A program made the position numbers and the translations under genes. From the NCBI GenBank assembly GCA_030447945.1, contig JAUJNV010000001.1, positions 1 to 56,658 of the forward strand: a stretch of DNA of 56,658 bases, in the 5' to 3' direction. Within the stretch, counting starts at the first letter, position 1. The number at the start of each line of letters is the position of its first letter. Shown here one piece after another: positions 8,754-17,376 of this stretch. The notes under the pieces are model-generated. The model was not told the origin of the DNA. It saw nothing but the letters and a program-made list of their open reading frames with translations, and made no database searches. Origin of the DNA: Fimbriimonas sp. (GTDB taxonomy: Bacteria; Armatimonadota; Fimbriimonadia; Fimbriimonadales; Fimbriimonadaceae).

Positions 8754-8816
8754 GGGCTATTGTGCCTCGCACGGGCCTCCACTACAATAGGTCCCACGCA
8801 TGCCCCGACCTGCCGC

Positions 8817-9212
8817 TTGATTCGGAGCGACGAGACCTACGACGGAAAGCAGGGCCTCACCTGCGCCTCTGGCATCTGCACCGAAACCGTCGTCTCCCAT
8901 GCGATCTGCATGCACTTGCTGGAGCTGCTCCCAGGTATCCGGGCCATGGCGCACTACCACAAGGATCACGAGACCGCGATCCACGTTCTGGAGGGAGTCG
9001 CCGGGATGCGGTACGGCGACCGGCTGCAGCACCGGATACGCGCGGTCGCCGGGGATTACCTCTACATCCCCGCCGGTGTGCCGCACCTGCCGTACAACCC
9101 CAGCGACACGAACGCAGTCCGCGCCGTCGTCGCGCGGGCCGATCCGAACGAGCAAGAAAGCGTGATCCTCTGCCCAGAGCTGGAAGACCGGTGGGAAGAG
9201 GCCAATGTTTAG
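8817..9212 (+). CDS. Cupin domain protein
   Basis: The frame encodes a single beta-barrel cupin. Metal-ligand motif 1 is in HYHKDHETAIHVLEG (His, His, Glu) and motif 2 in PAGVPHLPYN. The N-terminus of relatives (TCRLIRSDETYDGKQGLT) is present, but the natural ATG at 8800 is out of frame by one base. An extra C in the CCCC run at 8803-8806 would give MPPTCRLIRSDE in frame, so I suspect a homopolymer error; the given start is the in-frame TTG. The substrate is not predictable. It diverges from the DUF3298 gene with a 46-bp gap that must hold both promoters. Confidence 0.8.
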   Translation: MIRSDETYDGKQGLTCASGICTETVVSHAICMHLLELLPGIRAMAHYHKDHETAIHVLEGVAGMRYGDRLQHRIRAVAGDYLYIPAGVPHLPYNPSDTNAVRAVVARADPNEQESVILCPELEDRWEEANV

Positions 9213-9215
9213 TGG

Positions 9216-10433
9216 GTGAGCCACCTTAACCTCCGACGCGGCGCGGTTTTGGCGGTAGCGGCCGTCGGCCTATCGGCCTATGCCTGCGCCGAAGACGCCA
9301 CCCGGCCCCTCACTCCCGACGAGATGCACGGCATCCGCCTCTTCGAACGGCATTTCGCCCCGCCGGAGGGACCGGCGAAACCCGCCCGAGTGGGGGGGCT
9401 TTTGGAAAACTTCACCGGGCTGGAGCTCTCCTCCGTCACCATCGAGATCAGAATCGATACCGACCGGGTGGGTACCCATCTTCAGAAGTTCGTGGCGCGC
9501 AGGTTCAGCGATCGCCTCACCGGCTTCAGCGGCACTTCCCTGCCGGGTACTAGGGCGTCGTTTGTGCTGCCCCTAGCCCTACAACCGAGCCTGAGCGGTA
9601 CGCCCAAGGGCTATGGGCTGACGGTGACAGGGGCACAAGGGTACGAGAAGCCTGCCGATCATCGAGACCCAGGGCACCTCTTCGCGGAGATCCTTCAGCG
9701 TGGAGGCGCCACGGTGGAAACTTGGCTGGAGGCCGACCCCGCGCTGGCAACCGTGACGGATCCTGTGAGCAAGCTCACCCCGCTCCACTTCGCCGCGGCC
9801 AAAGGCGACGTGCGCCTCATGAAGGCCCTTGTCAGTCGGGGCGCGAACCTCAGTGCCGGCTCGTACGAAGGCATTCAGCCCATTCACGTCGCAAGCACCT
9901 CCAACGCCACCACGGGGATCCAGTACCTGCTCGACTTGGGCGTCAAGCTCGACGCGCCCGCCTCCAACGGCTCGACACCACTCCACTTCGCCGCCGAGGG
10001 GGGTGCCCCAGACGCCACCCTCATGCTCCAAAAGGCGGGAGCGGACTTAGACCGGTCGAACGAAGATGGCGAGAGGGCGATCTCCATCGCCATCTGGCGG
10101 GCGAAGCTGCCGATGCTCGGCCTCCTGCTCCACCTGGGCGCCAGCCCGAACTTCTTCACGAAGGACAGCCTCTCGCCGCTGCACCTTGCCGTCACGATGG
10201 ACGACGTCGAGAAGATCGATCTCCTGGTGAAGGCAGGGCTCGATGTGAATCTGACGGGACCCGATCCGATCTGGACGCCGCTCCACTGCGCGGCGAAAGC
10301 CGGCGCGTCGCGCGCGGCGCTACGCCTGCTCCAGCTCGGCGCGGACCGGGGGATTAAGACGAAGAACGGCAACACCGCCGCCGACCTCGCCATGAAGTAT
10401 GGCCACGAGGAGCTGGCGCAGATCCTCAGATAG
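9216..10433 (+). CDS. Ankyrin-repeat secreted protein
   Basis: A GTG start 3 bases after the cupin stop gives 405 residues. The N-terminal signal (AVLAVAAVGLSAYAC) ends in an imperfect lipobox, so it may be a lipoprotein. Residues of about 50-150 are unclassified beta-rich sequence. From about 175 to the end there are six or seven ankyrin repeats, with repeated TPLHFAA/SPLHLAV motifs spaced about 33 residues apart. Ankyrin repeats bind other proteins; the partner is unknown. The spacing suggests translational coupling with the cupin gene. Confidence 0.88.
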   Translation: MSHLNLRRGAVLAVAAVGLSAYACAEDATRPLTPDEMHGIRLFERHFAPPEGPAKPARVGGLLENFTGLELSSVTIEIRIDTDRVGTHLQKFVARRFSDRLTGFSGTSLPGTRASFVLPLALQPSLSGTPKGYGLTVTGAQGYEKPADHRDPGHLFAEILQRGGATVETWLEADPALATVTDPVSKLTPLHFAAAKGDVRLMKALVSRGANLSAGSYEGIQPIHVASTSNATTGIQYLLDLGVKLDAPASNGSTPLHFAAEGGAPDATLMLQKAGADLDRSNEDGERAISIAIWRAKLPMLGLLLHLGASPNFFTKDSLSPLHLAVTMDDVEKIDLLVKAGLDVNLTGPDPIWTPLHCAAKAGASRAALRLLQLGADRGIKTKNGNTAADLAMKYGHEELAQILR

Positions 10434-10489
10434 ACGCAGGTCCCCGGCACGTCTCGACCCGGGGAGACGTTGACGCTGATGAAGTGACC

Positions 10490-11083
10490 ATGGCGGGAAT
10501 CGTCCATCGAAGGAGGCGGGCTGCGATGCTCGTAGCGGCATGCACCCTCACGCTCCCGGCTGTTGCCGGGCAAGGCGAGTTCGGCGGTATCCCACCGAAC
10601 AACGTCCCGCGCCCGTCGTACAAGGGCGCTACCTCCTTCACAATCCCGGCAGCGCGCCGGGGAAAGGGCTCGGCCGACGCGGCCACGGTCAGCCTGCCGA
10701 AGGGGTTCACCGTCGGCCGAAGCAGCAACCTTTTCGTCGGTCCCCGCGGGTCCTTCGTCTCGATCGACTTCCACCGCGAGAAAGCGGGAGGACGGAACCC
10801 TTATCCTAAGCTTCTGAGCAGCATACGCCGCAATACCGTAAAACCGGGCAGCCAAACCGGCGTAGCTGGGCGGTCGGTCGTCGTCCTCGCCCGACCCTGG
10901 ATCGGCATTTGGCAGTCCCGCGCGCTTCCCCAGGCTCGGCGGCAGAGCACGCGCTATTTGCTCTGCTCGAAGACGAGCTGGTACTCGATGCTCGCCTCCT
11001 GGCCGCAGAACGACGCGCGGGCGCAGGCGGAGGCGACCGCCGTTGCTCGCTACGTCATTTGGAGCATCCGGGCCAAGCCCTAA
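10490..11083 (+). CDS. Secreted protein of unknown function
   Basis: The protein is about 197 residues from ATG 10490 (a second ATG two codons earlier is also possible). Arg-rich residues precede a hydrophobic segment ending AGQG, a standard export signal. The mature protein has GFTVGRSSNLFVGPRG and SFVSIDFHREK, suggesting beta strands, and two cysteine- or tryptophan-containing segments near the C-terminus. I recognise no family. It stands alone after the ankyrin gene, about 50 bases downstream, and could be cotranscribed with it. Confidence 0.6.
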   Translation: MAGIVHRRRRAAMLVAACTLTLPAVAGQGEFGGIPPNNVPRPSYKGATSFTIPAARRGKGSADAATVSLPKGFTVGRSSNLFVGPRGSFVSIDFHREKAGGRNPYPKLLSSIRRNTVKPGSQTGVAGRSVVVLARPWIGIWQSRALPQARRQSTRYLLCSKTSWYSMLASWPQNDARAQAEATAVARYVIWSIRAKP

Positions 11084-11104
11084 GCTCGGCGGGAGGCGCC
11101 GGTG

Positions 11105-11619
11105 CTACTTTCGCGACGCCGGCTTGAAGGTCATGACCTCCGAGTTCATGCAGAACCGCAGGCCGCCCTTGTCGCGTGGGCCGTCGTTGAACACGTGCCC
11201 CAAGTGGCCATCGCAGCGCGCGCAGAGGACCTCCGTGCGGGCCATGCCGTAGCTGCGGTCCGTCTTCGTCCAAACGGCATTCTTGGTCGCGGGCTGGAAG
11301 AAGGACGGCCAGCCGGTGCCGGAATCGAATTTCGCGTCGGAGCGGAAGAGCTCCAGGCCGCAGCCGACGCAGGAGTACGTCCCCTTTTTGTGGTTGTCGG
11401 TGAACCGCCCGCAGAAGGCCGCCTCCGTGCCCTTGTTTCGCAGTATCTTGTACTGCTCGGGGGTGAGGCGCTTCTTCCACTCGGCATCCGACAGCACCAG
11501 CTTGTCCTTTCGCTGGGGCTGGCCTCGGTCGCGCGAGATCCCGGGCGACCCTGGAAGCCGCCCGCCACGACGGCGACGGCCAAGCATAGGAGAACCATCC
11601 CAAGCAAGCGAAGCTTCAT
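11105..11619 (-). pseudogene. msrB: Peptide-methionine (R)-S-oxide reductase MsrB, secreted, one frameshift
   Basis: From ATG 11619 a signal peptide is read ([18 protein letters not shown]). After a one-base shift near 11530 the MsrB domain follows: [15 protein letters not shown], the zinc pairs CVGC and [22 protein letters not shown], and the catalytic cysteine in RFCMNS near the C-terminus. MsrB reduces methionine-R-sulfoxide in oxidised proteins; the signal suggests an envelope form. All catalytic and zinc residues are intact downstream of the shift. The length of 515 bases is not a multiple of three, confirming the indel. Confidence 0.85.
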
Positions 11620-11751
11620 GATCGTTCCTACGCAGCCCGGAACGGTATCCTACATTCGTTGTCGTTTTGTGAACTTTTTGAGAGGAAAATGATCGCCTGC
11701 CATTCCATTGGGCCCGCTCGGGTGGCACAGTTATTGCGGCAGGGCCGAAAG

Positions 11752-13177
11752 ATGATGCCACGCGGCGCACACACCCGATTCGCGTTCGGCGCCATCGCCT
11801 GTCTCGCGGTGGCCGGATGCTCCGGAGGAGGCAACTTCGCGGATCTGACGGCCCAGAGGCCTCTGGCCTCGCCGAGCCGAACGGCGGCACGTGGCGCACC
11901 GCCGTCCTGTCCTCCGCCTCCGACATCCAAATTCCCCGCCGCCCCCGCGCCGGGCTCGGCGCAGGAGCAGGCCGAGGTGCGCGAATTGCTAGCTCTGAAA
12001 GGGGGAGCCGCGACGAGATCTCGGAGATCCGCCGCTGGGACTCCGGCGCCTGCGCCCGGTGGAACGAGATCGCACGCGGCCTCGTGGCGAAGCACAACAC
12101 CTCCCCACCGCAGGCGGCTCGAGTGTACGCCCTGCTCAGCGTCGCCCAGTACGACTCGCTCGTCGCGTCGTGGGGGCGAAGTATGGGTACAAGCGCCGCA
12201 GCCCCCAACAGGCGAGCGACGCCCTTGCGTCGCTGGTCGCGCCCCCGCCGACTACGGCTACCCGAGCGAGCACGCCGCCGTGGCGGCCGCCTCCTCCAAG
12301 GTGCTCGCGGCCTCATCCGCCGGAAACTTCGGCCCTAGGCGATGCGGCGGCAAAGCACACGCAGTCCCGCCTGAAGGCGCTTGTCAGCTTCCGCAGCGAC
12401 TTCGACGCCGGGTCCGCGGTCGGGGAAGAGGTCGCCCGCCGCGTCTTGGAGCACGCGGCCTCCGATGGCTCCGGCGCCGCCTGGAACGGCCAGATCCCCG
12501 TCGGCCCGGGCATGTGGTACAGCTCCGAGAATCCGCCCGCTGCGCCGCTTTTGCCGGGTTGGGGCAGCGTCCGCGGGTGGTTCGTGCAGTCAGGCCAGCT
12601 CCGACGCCGCCGCCTCCGGCGTTCGGGTCGCCAGAGTTCATCGCGAGCCTGCGCGAGAGATCCGTGATCTCTCGGATACCCGAACGCCGGAGCAAGTCCA
12701 GATTGCGAAGTTCTGGGCCGGCGGGGCCGGCACGCCCACGCCGCCCGGCCAGTGGAACGCGATTCTCGCCGACGTCCTCGGCAAGGAGCGCAGGAACGAG
12801 CTGCGCGCCGCGCGCGCCTTCGCCCTCACGAACATGGCGCTCATGGACGCGGGGATCTGCTGCTGGGATGCGAAGTTCAAGACTTGGCTGCTCCGTCCTT
12901 CCCAAGCCGATCCCGCCATTACGACGCCGGTTGGCCTCCCCCAACTTTCCCTTCCTACACCTCGGGCCACTCCACCTTCTCCGGGGCCGCGGCGACGGTC
13001 ATCGGGCGACTCTTCCCAGCGAGGCCGAGCGGATGAACGCGCTGGCCGTGGAGGCGAGCGTGTCGCGCATGTACGGCGGAATCCACTACCGCTTCGACTG
13101 CGACGAAGGGCTCCAGCATGGGCCGCCAGATCGGTCTGCTCGCCTCCCAGTGGGCGAGACTGGACGCAACTCCCTAG
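11752..13177 (+). pseudogene. Vanadium-dependent haloperoxidase/PAP2-family lipoprotein, many frameshifts
   Basis: The N-terminus ([14 protein letters not shown]) has a lipobox. Joining frames gives the ordered motifs of the vanadium haloperoxidase / PAP2 superfamily: KFWAGG...TPPGQW, KFKTWLLRP (KX6RP), PSYTSGHSTFSGAAA (core of PSGH, here TSGH) and SRMYGGIHYRFD (SRX5H). All three phosphate/vanadate-binding motifs therefore survive at protein level. The middle has [15 protein letters not shown] and [11 protein letters not shown], typical of the bacterial homologues. At least seven indels are needed over 1426 bases. Homologues may be haloperoxidases or acid phosphatases. Confidence 0.75.
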
Positions 13178-13450
13178 AACCCATCCCGCCTCTGGATCGT
13201 CAATCGTACGGAGCTGAGGGATCTGACTCTGTGGTTGCCGGCTGCCTGGCGATGCCGATAAGAGCCAGATCCCTCTGCAGCGCGTCAAGGGTGTAGAGGC
13301 GAAGTGGACTGAGGGCTCTGAGAGGGGCGTGAAACGAAACTCGCCCGTTAAATCACTAGATTTAACGATGAACGCCTCCAATCAGGCAGGAATGGCCTGG
13401 TACTTGAACCTGACCCGTGCTAATATTAAACTGCTCAGAGGAGAGGATTA
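13178..13450. other. Intergenic region upstream of PEP-CTERM gene
   Basis: No coding sequence is apparent. An AT-rich palindrome lies at 13346-13367. The last 60 bases are unusually AT-rich (TTGAAC, then TAATATTAAA around 13420-13432) and probably contain the promoter. I could not fit a good -35/-10 spacing, so no promoter is called. Confidence 0.5.
13346..13367. promoter_or_regulatory. AT-rich palindrome, possible operator
   Basis: Perfect 9-bp arms CGTTAAATC and GATTTAACG are separated by ACTA. The base composition contrasts with the GC-rich surroundings. It sits 84 bases before the PEP-CTERM start and has no T-run, so an operator is likelier than a terminator. No regulator is known. Confidence 0.35.
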
Positions 13451-14279
13451 ATGAACAAAATTTAAGTAGTGCGCACCGGAGGGCGGCGAGCACGGCCTTC
13501 ATCCTTGGCACCATGGTGCTTGCGCTCGCTGGCTCTTCCTATGGCCAGGGCACCCAGACGAAGTTCTTTTACAACTGGGACGGCACGATCGACGCGGCCG
13601 ACCCGACCGAGGGAGTCGACCACAGCGCGGGCCACATCAACAGCGTCTCCACGAGCTTCAACAGCGCCAACAATCAGCTTTCCTACTACGCGAATATCGG
13701 CGGCGCGGGCTCGCCTCAGGCGAACGGCTTCTGGCTCGCCATGAGCCCCGGACCGAATCCGAAGCAGCAGGCCGGCGAAATCGCCATCTTCTACTTCGAC
13801 GCTAGCCAGGCCGGGACTCCCAAGCTCACCGTCTACGGCTACAACGGCGTGAACGGCGACAACTCTTGGCGGACGGCAACGGCTACGTCGCCGGCAACCA
13901 GACGCCGGACCGGATCGCATCCTCGCTGCTGAGCTCGTCGTTCATCAACAGCCTGACCTTCCAGACCGAGGCGGACGGCTCGCGCACGATGGGCTTCGAC
14001 ATCAACGCGTCCGGCATCAACAACCACTCCCCCCTGTACCCCGGACCCGGTGACTGGACCGGCGCGGAGTACGGCGCCAACATCGGCATCTGGTTCCACC
14101 CCGTCACGGGTCTCAGCACCTCTTATGACAATGGCTACCTGAGCTCCTTGACCTACACCACGGGCGGCTGGTTGGACATCAACAACCGCAACACCGTTCC
14201 CGAGCCGGGCACCATGCTCGTCCTCGGCCTGGGCGGCCTCGGCATCCTCGCGCGACGGCGCCGGGCGAAGAAGGCCTAA
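13451..14279 (+). pseudogene. PEP-CTERM sorting-domain surface protein, two indels
   Basis: The ATG at 13451 follows a GAGGAGAGG ribosome binding site but runs into a stop after four codons. Adding one A to the AAAA run at 13456-13459 gives MNKNLSSAHRRAAST and a full export signal ending SSYGQG. A second indel near 13865 separates NGDNSW from ADGNGYVAGNQTPD. The mature protein is Asn/Gly/Ser-rich and beta-like. It ends VPEPGTMLVLGLGGLGIL plus RRRR, the PEP-CTERM anchor recognised by exosortase. Such proteins are surface-displayed or exopolysaccharide-associated. The exosortase gene is not in this window. Confidence 0.82.
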
Positions 14280-14299
14280 GGCGCTTCCTCCTCGGTGCC

Positions 14300-14339
14300 G
14301 CCTCGGTCGTCCCCACCCGGGGGCGACCGAGGCTTTTTT
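14300..14339 (+). terminator. Rho-independent terminator
   Basis: A 10-bp stem GCCTCGGTCG / CGACCGAGGC with a 14-base loop is directly followed by TTTTTT. It lies 20 bases after the PEP-CTERM stop codon, a textbook intrinsic terminator. Confidence 0.92.
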
Positions 14340-14400
14340 GTGCCCTCTCCTCGACCGAGCGGCCGGGAACGTGGATGCCCGAAGGGCGGTCGTATTGCAC

Positions 14401-14622
14401 ATGTCAGTCGCAAGAGTCATCGAGGTCAGCGCTACCTCGAATCAGAGCTTCGAAGACGCCATTCGGCAGGGAGTCGCTCGCGCTACGCAGACGCTTCGCA
14501 ACGTCCGAAGCGCGTGGGTCAAAGAGCAGGAGGTCGAGATCCAGGGCAACAACATCACCATGTACAAGGTGAACCTGATGATCACCTTCGTCCTCGACGA
14601 CGCCAGCAACCTGAACGACTAG
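14401..14622 (+). CDS. Dodecin family flavin-binding protein
   Basis: The 73-residue protein begins MSVARVIEVSATSNQSFEDA and includes VARATQTLRNVRSAWVKEQ, then two strands ending MITFVLDD. This is the dodecin beta-alpha-beta-beta pattern at its normal length. Dodecins assemble as hollow dodecamers that store or buffer riboflavin/FMN (or CoA in some). The usual flavin-stacking Trp of some dodecins may correspond to W39 (SAWVKEQ). It lies 31 bases upstream of a sirtuin gene on the same strand. Confidence 0.9.
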   Translation: MSVARVIEVSATSNQSFEDAIRQGVARATQTLRNVRSAWVKEQEVEIQGNNITMYKVNLMITFVLDDASNLND

Positions 14623-14653
14623 GGGCGCGGCCGCCCCGCCCGCGAACTAAGCC

Positions 14654-15382
14654 ATGACCGAGCCGCAGATCGCCCGCCTCCTCAAAGGGCGGGCGCTCGT
14701 CTTTTCCGGAGCCGGGATCTCGGCCGCGAGCGGACTGCCCACCTTTCGCGGCGACGGCGGCCTCTACGAAGGGCTGAACCCGTACGAGCTGGCGAGCCCC
14801 GATGCGTTCCACCGCCACCCGGCCACGGTCTGGAACTGGTACCTCATGCGTATCCGGCAGGGAATCGACGCCCGACCGAACCCGGCCCACCTTGCTCTGG
14901 CCGAGTTGGAGAAGATCGCTCAGCGCCTGACGATTGTCACTTCCAACGTCGACCCCCTCCACGAGCGCGCGGGCTCCCGCCGTGTCTACAAGCTCCACGG
15001 AGACATCCTCGAGACCCGCTGCACGAATTGCGGCTGGGTGCATCCTCTCGACCTCCCGGCAATGCCCGAGCGATGCGAAGACAACGTGCTTCCCCGCTGC
15101 GACTGCGGCGGCCTCCTGCGCCCCAACGTCGTGTGGTTCGGGGAGTATCCGAATGCCGAGGCGATCGAGGCCGTGCGCGAGGAGCTGCCGTCAGCCGACG
15201 TGGTGCTGGAAGTGGGCCACTCGGGCACCGTCAGCTACGGCTTTACGCAGTTGGCGGTCTCGGCGAAGATTCCCGCCGTCCGGATCAATCCGGAGCCGAC
15301 TCCGGAGAGAGGCGTAACGCTCCTCGCCGAAGAAGCGGAAACAGCCCTGCCGCGGCTCCTAGCCACACTTCAAGATAGTTAG
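14654..15382 (+). CDS. Sir2 family NAD-dependent deacylase (sirtuin), divergent
   Basis: The 242-residue protein has GAGISAASGLPTFRG (about 19-33), the NAD-binding signature. The catalytic His is in KLHGDI. Cys pairs (CTNC and CDC) would form the small zinc domain. WYLMR near residue 65 has the Tyr/Arg spacing of class III sirtuins such as CobB and Sirt5, which remove succinyl or malonyl groups. Two near-invariant motifs differ: TQN-D is TSNVDP here, and the GTS near the NAD ribose is GHS. The second Cys pair is CxC, not CxxC. The fold is secure; activity may be altered or lost. Confidence 0.85.
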   Translation: MTEPQIARLLKGRALVFSGAGISAASGLPTFRGDGGLYEGLNPYELASPDAFHRHPATVWNWYLMRIRQGIDARPNPAHLALAELEKIAQRLTIVTSNVDPLHERAGSRRVYKLHGDILETRCTNCGWVHPLDLPAMPERCEDNVLPRCDCGGLLRPNVVWFGEYPNAEAIEAVREELPSADVVLEVGHSGTVSYGFTQLAVSAKIPAVRINPEPTPERGVTLLAEEAETALPRLLATLQDS

Positions 15383-16364
15383 TCGTCGGTATAAAACGTG
15401 TAGCCGCCGGTCGCCCAGTAGACGCCCTTCGGCAGCTCCGGCTTCGGCCCCAGATCATCGATGCTCTGTACCCGCAGACTCTCCCGGACGGCCGGCGCCT
15501 CGAAGGGACGGATGAACTCCAGCGCTTCCGCTGCGCTGTCTGCGACAACCCCATAGGAAGTCATGAAGCCGAGCGCTTTCTCCCCCGCGCGGAGCGGCAA
15601 GTGCCACAAGCCTAGGACGATGACGCGGTAGCTTCTCGCGGTGGGGGACAGGAGATGAGCGACGTCGCGGACCACCCATGCCGCCATCTCGTTCGTCTTG
15701 TCTAGACGAACGGCCTCCCACGCCGCGTCGAGCGCACCCTCAGCATCGTTCAGGTGCGTCCACCGCAACTCCGCAAAGTCCGCCCAAAGTAAAGCTTGGC
15801 CCATCCGGTCCTCATCGTCCGGCCGGAGACCCTCTATGGCCTTTTGCACGAGCGACAACGCTTCCTCCGGGCGCCCCAGCCGGGTCAACGTCGATACTCT
15901 CTGCGACGTCACTCGCCAGTCGGTTGGATCGCCGTCCCGCTTCGGCATAAGCGGAATCTTCTCCAGGATCCGCAGCGCGTCCTCGTGGCGCCCTTGACGA
16001 TCTTGGACGATGGCGATGTTAAGTTCTGCCGCGGCTTGGCTGGCGTTCGGGAGGCTCTGGGCTCGGCGAAATGCATCGATCGCCTCGTCGTACCGCTCCG
16101 CGTTGGACAAATACTCTCCGAGGTACTCCCAGATCACCGGAACTGTCGGCGCAATCGCCGCGCCTTCGCGAAAACGGCAATGGCCTTCTTTTGTCGGTCG
16201 AGTTCCCAGTAGGCACGGGCGGCGATCTCGAAGTGGGAAGTGTGCCGACGCTTCCGAAGGACCCGCGCAACCTTCAGCGCACCCGTAAAATCATGGTCAG
16301 AAAGACGAGCGTAGCCCTCGTCCATGAGGGCCTCGGTGCTTCGTCGCCGCAGCATGCCGAACAC
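15379..16364 (-). pseudogene. TPR-repeat protein (paralogue 2), one frameshift
   Basis: A GTG at 16364 starts MFGMLRRRSTEALMDEGYA, with tetratricopeptide helices. After a one-base shift near 16170 the frame continues as VIWEYLGEYLSNAERYDEA to the stop at 15379. Adding a T to the TTTT run on the coding strand gives AVFREGAAIAPTVPVIWEYL, which aligns with the intact upstream paralogue. The C-terminal part (GPKPELPKGVYWATGGY) is shared between the two and is not TPR. The start is one base after the paralogue's stop, so the genes are coupled. The partner or function is unknown. Confidence 0.75.
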
Positions 16365-16365
16365 G

Positions 16366-17373
16366 CTATCCCTCCCCTGGCCCGCGATTCGTCCGCGACA
16401 AGTCGAGCTTACGCTTCACGCTGAACACGTACTCCGAGGTCCAGTAGACACCCTTAGACGCATCCGGTCTCGGACCCTGGTCCTCCGCTTCTTGCACCCG
16501 CAGGGTCTCGCGTACCTCGGGCGGCTCAAATGGACGCACAAGCTCCATGGCTTCTTCAACGTCGTTCGCGACGACGTTGTACACCGTAAGAAACTCGCTC
16601 CGTCGTTTAACCCTGGGCATCCGCCACGGCCAAACGCCGACCAGAGTGAGCCGCCAAGCCCTCGCCGCGGCCGACCGCTCGTTTCGCACGTCGCGGATCA
16701 CGTGGGCCGCCGTCTCCTCCTGCTTGCGGGCCGCTATCGCGGCCCACGCCGCCGCCAATGCGCCCTCCGAATCCCCGCGTCCGAGCCAGAGAGCCCGTGC
16801 CATCTCTGCCGTCAGCCGAGACACCGCCCCCACCGCGCCCGGCGTGCCCTTCATCACGCTATCCCGCCCGCCCGCCGCGACCCTCAGCGCCTCCTCGTGC
16901 CGCCCCAAGCCGTTTAAAGCGGACACCTTGACATCGGCGACACGCCAAGCCGGCGGGCCTTTCGGGGGCACCGGGACACGGTGCGCAAGCGCCAACGACT
17001 CCTCGTAGCGGCCCTGGCGAAAGTATACGATGGCAATGTTCAAGTCCTCCACCGCCATGTCCGCCTTGGGCAGTGACCGTGCCCGCTCGAAGGCATGCAG
17101 CGCCTCGTCGTACCGTCCTTCGTCCGAGAGGTAGTGCCCGAGGTAGGACCAGAGGATGAAGATCGTGGGGAAGGCCCGGACGCCGTCTTCGAGCACGGCG
17201 ATGGCCCGCCCGCGCTTCCCCATTTCCCAGAGGGCTCGAGCTTCGATCTCGAAGCCCCCGCTATTCCGCCGCCGACGAAGCTCTTGCCCCACGCGCAACG
17301 CCTTGAGGGGCTCGTGCTCGAGCAGCCGGTACCCCAGCTTGATCAGCCCCACGTTGCTGCGCCACCAAAACAA
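16366..17373 (-). CDS. TPR-repeat protein (paralogue 1)
   Basis: The protein has 335 residues with several tetratricopeptide helix pairs, for example YLSDEGRYDEALHAFERA and VYFRQGRYEESLALA. A conserved C-terminal tail (GPRPDASKGVYWTSEYVF) is shared with the next gene. There is no export signal, so it is probably cytoplasmic. It starts 3 bases after the rtcB stop and is followed after one base by its paralogue, which puts both TPR genes in the rsr-rtcB transcription unit. TPR domains are protein-binding scaffolds. A role in RNA repair is suggested only by position. Confidence 0.82.
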   Translation of the reverse strand: MFWWRSNVGLIKLGYRLLEHEPLKALRVGQELRRRRNSGGFEIEARALWEMGKRGRAIAVLEDGVRAFPTIFILWSYLGHYLSDEGRYDEALHAFERARSLPKADMAVEDLNIAIVYFRQGRYEESLALAHRVPVPPKGPPAWRVADVKVSALNGLGRHEEALRVAAGGRDSVMKGTPGAVGAVSRLTAEMARALWLGRGDSEGALAAAWAAIAARKQEETAAHVIRDVRNERSAAARAWRLTLVGVWPWRMPRVKRRSEFLTVYNVVANDVEEAMELVRPFEPPEVRETLRVQEAEDQGPRPDASKGVYWTSEYVFSVKRKLDLSRTNRGPGEG

Positions 17374-17376
17374 GGG

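Noticed and set aside
8388..8816. N-terminal extension of the cupin frame to 8388
   Set aside because: The extension overlaps the opposite-strand DUF3298 gene and is unlike cupin N-termini; the domain begins at about 8810.
13410..13440. Sigma-70 promoter TTGAAC ... TAATAT
   Set aside because: The two boxes are only 11 bases apart, too short for a normal spacer; no better pair was found.
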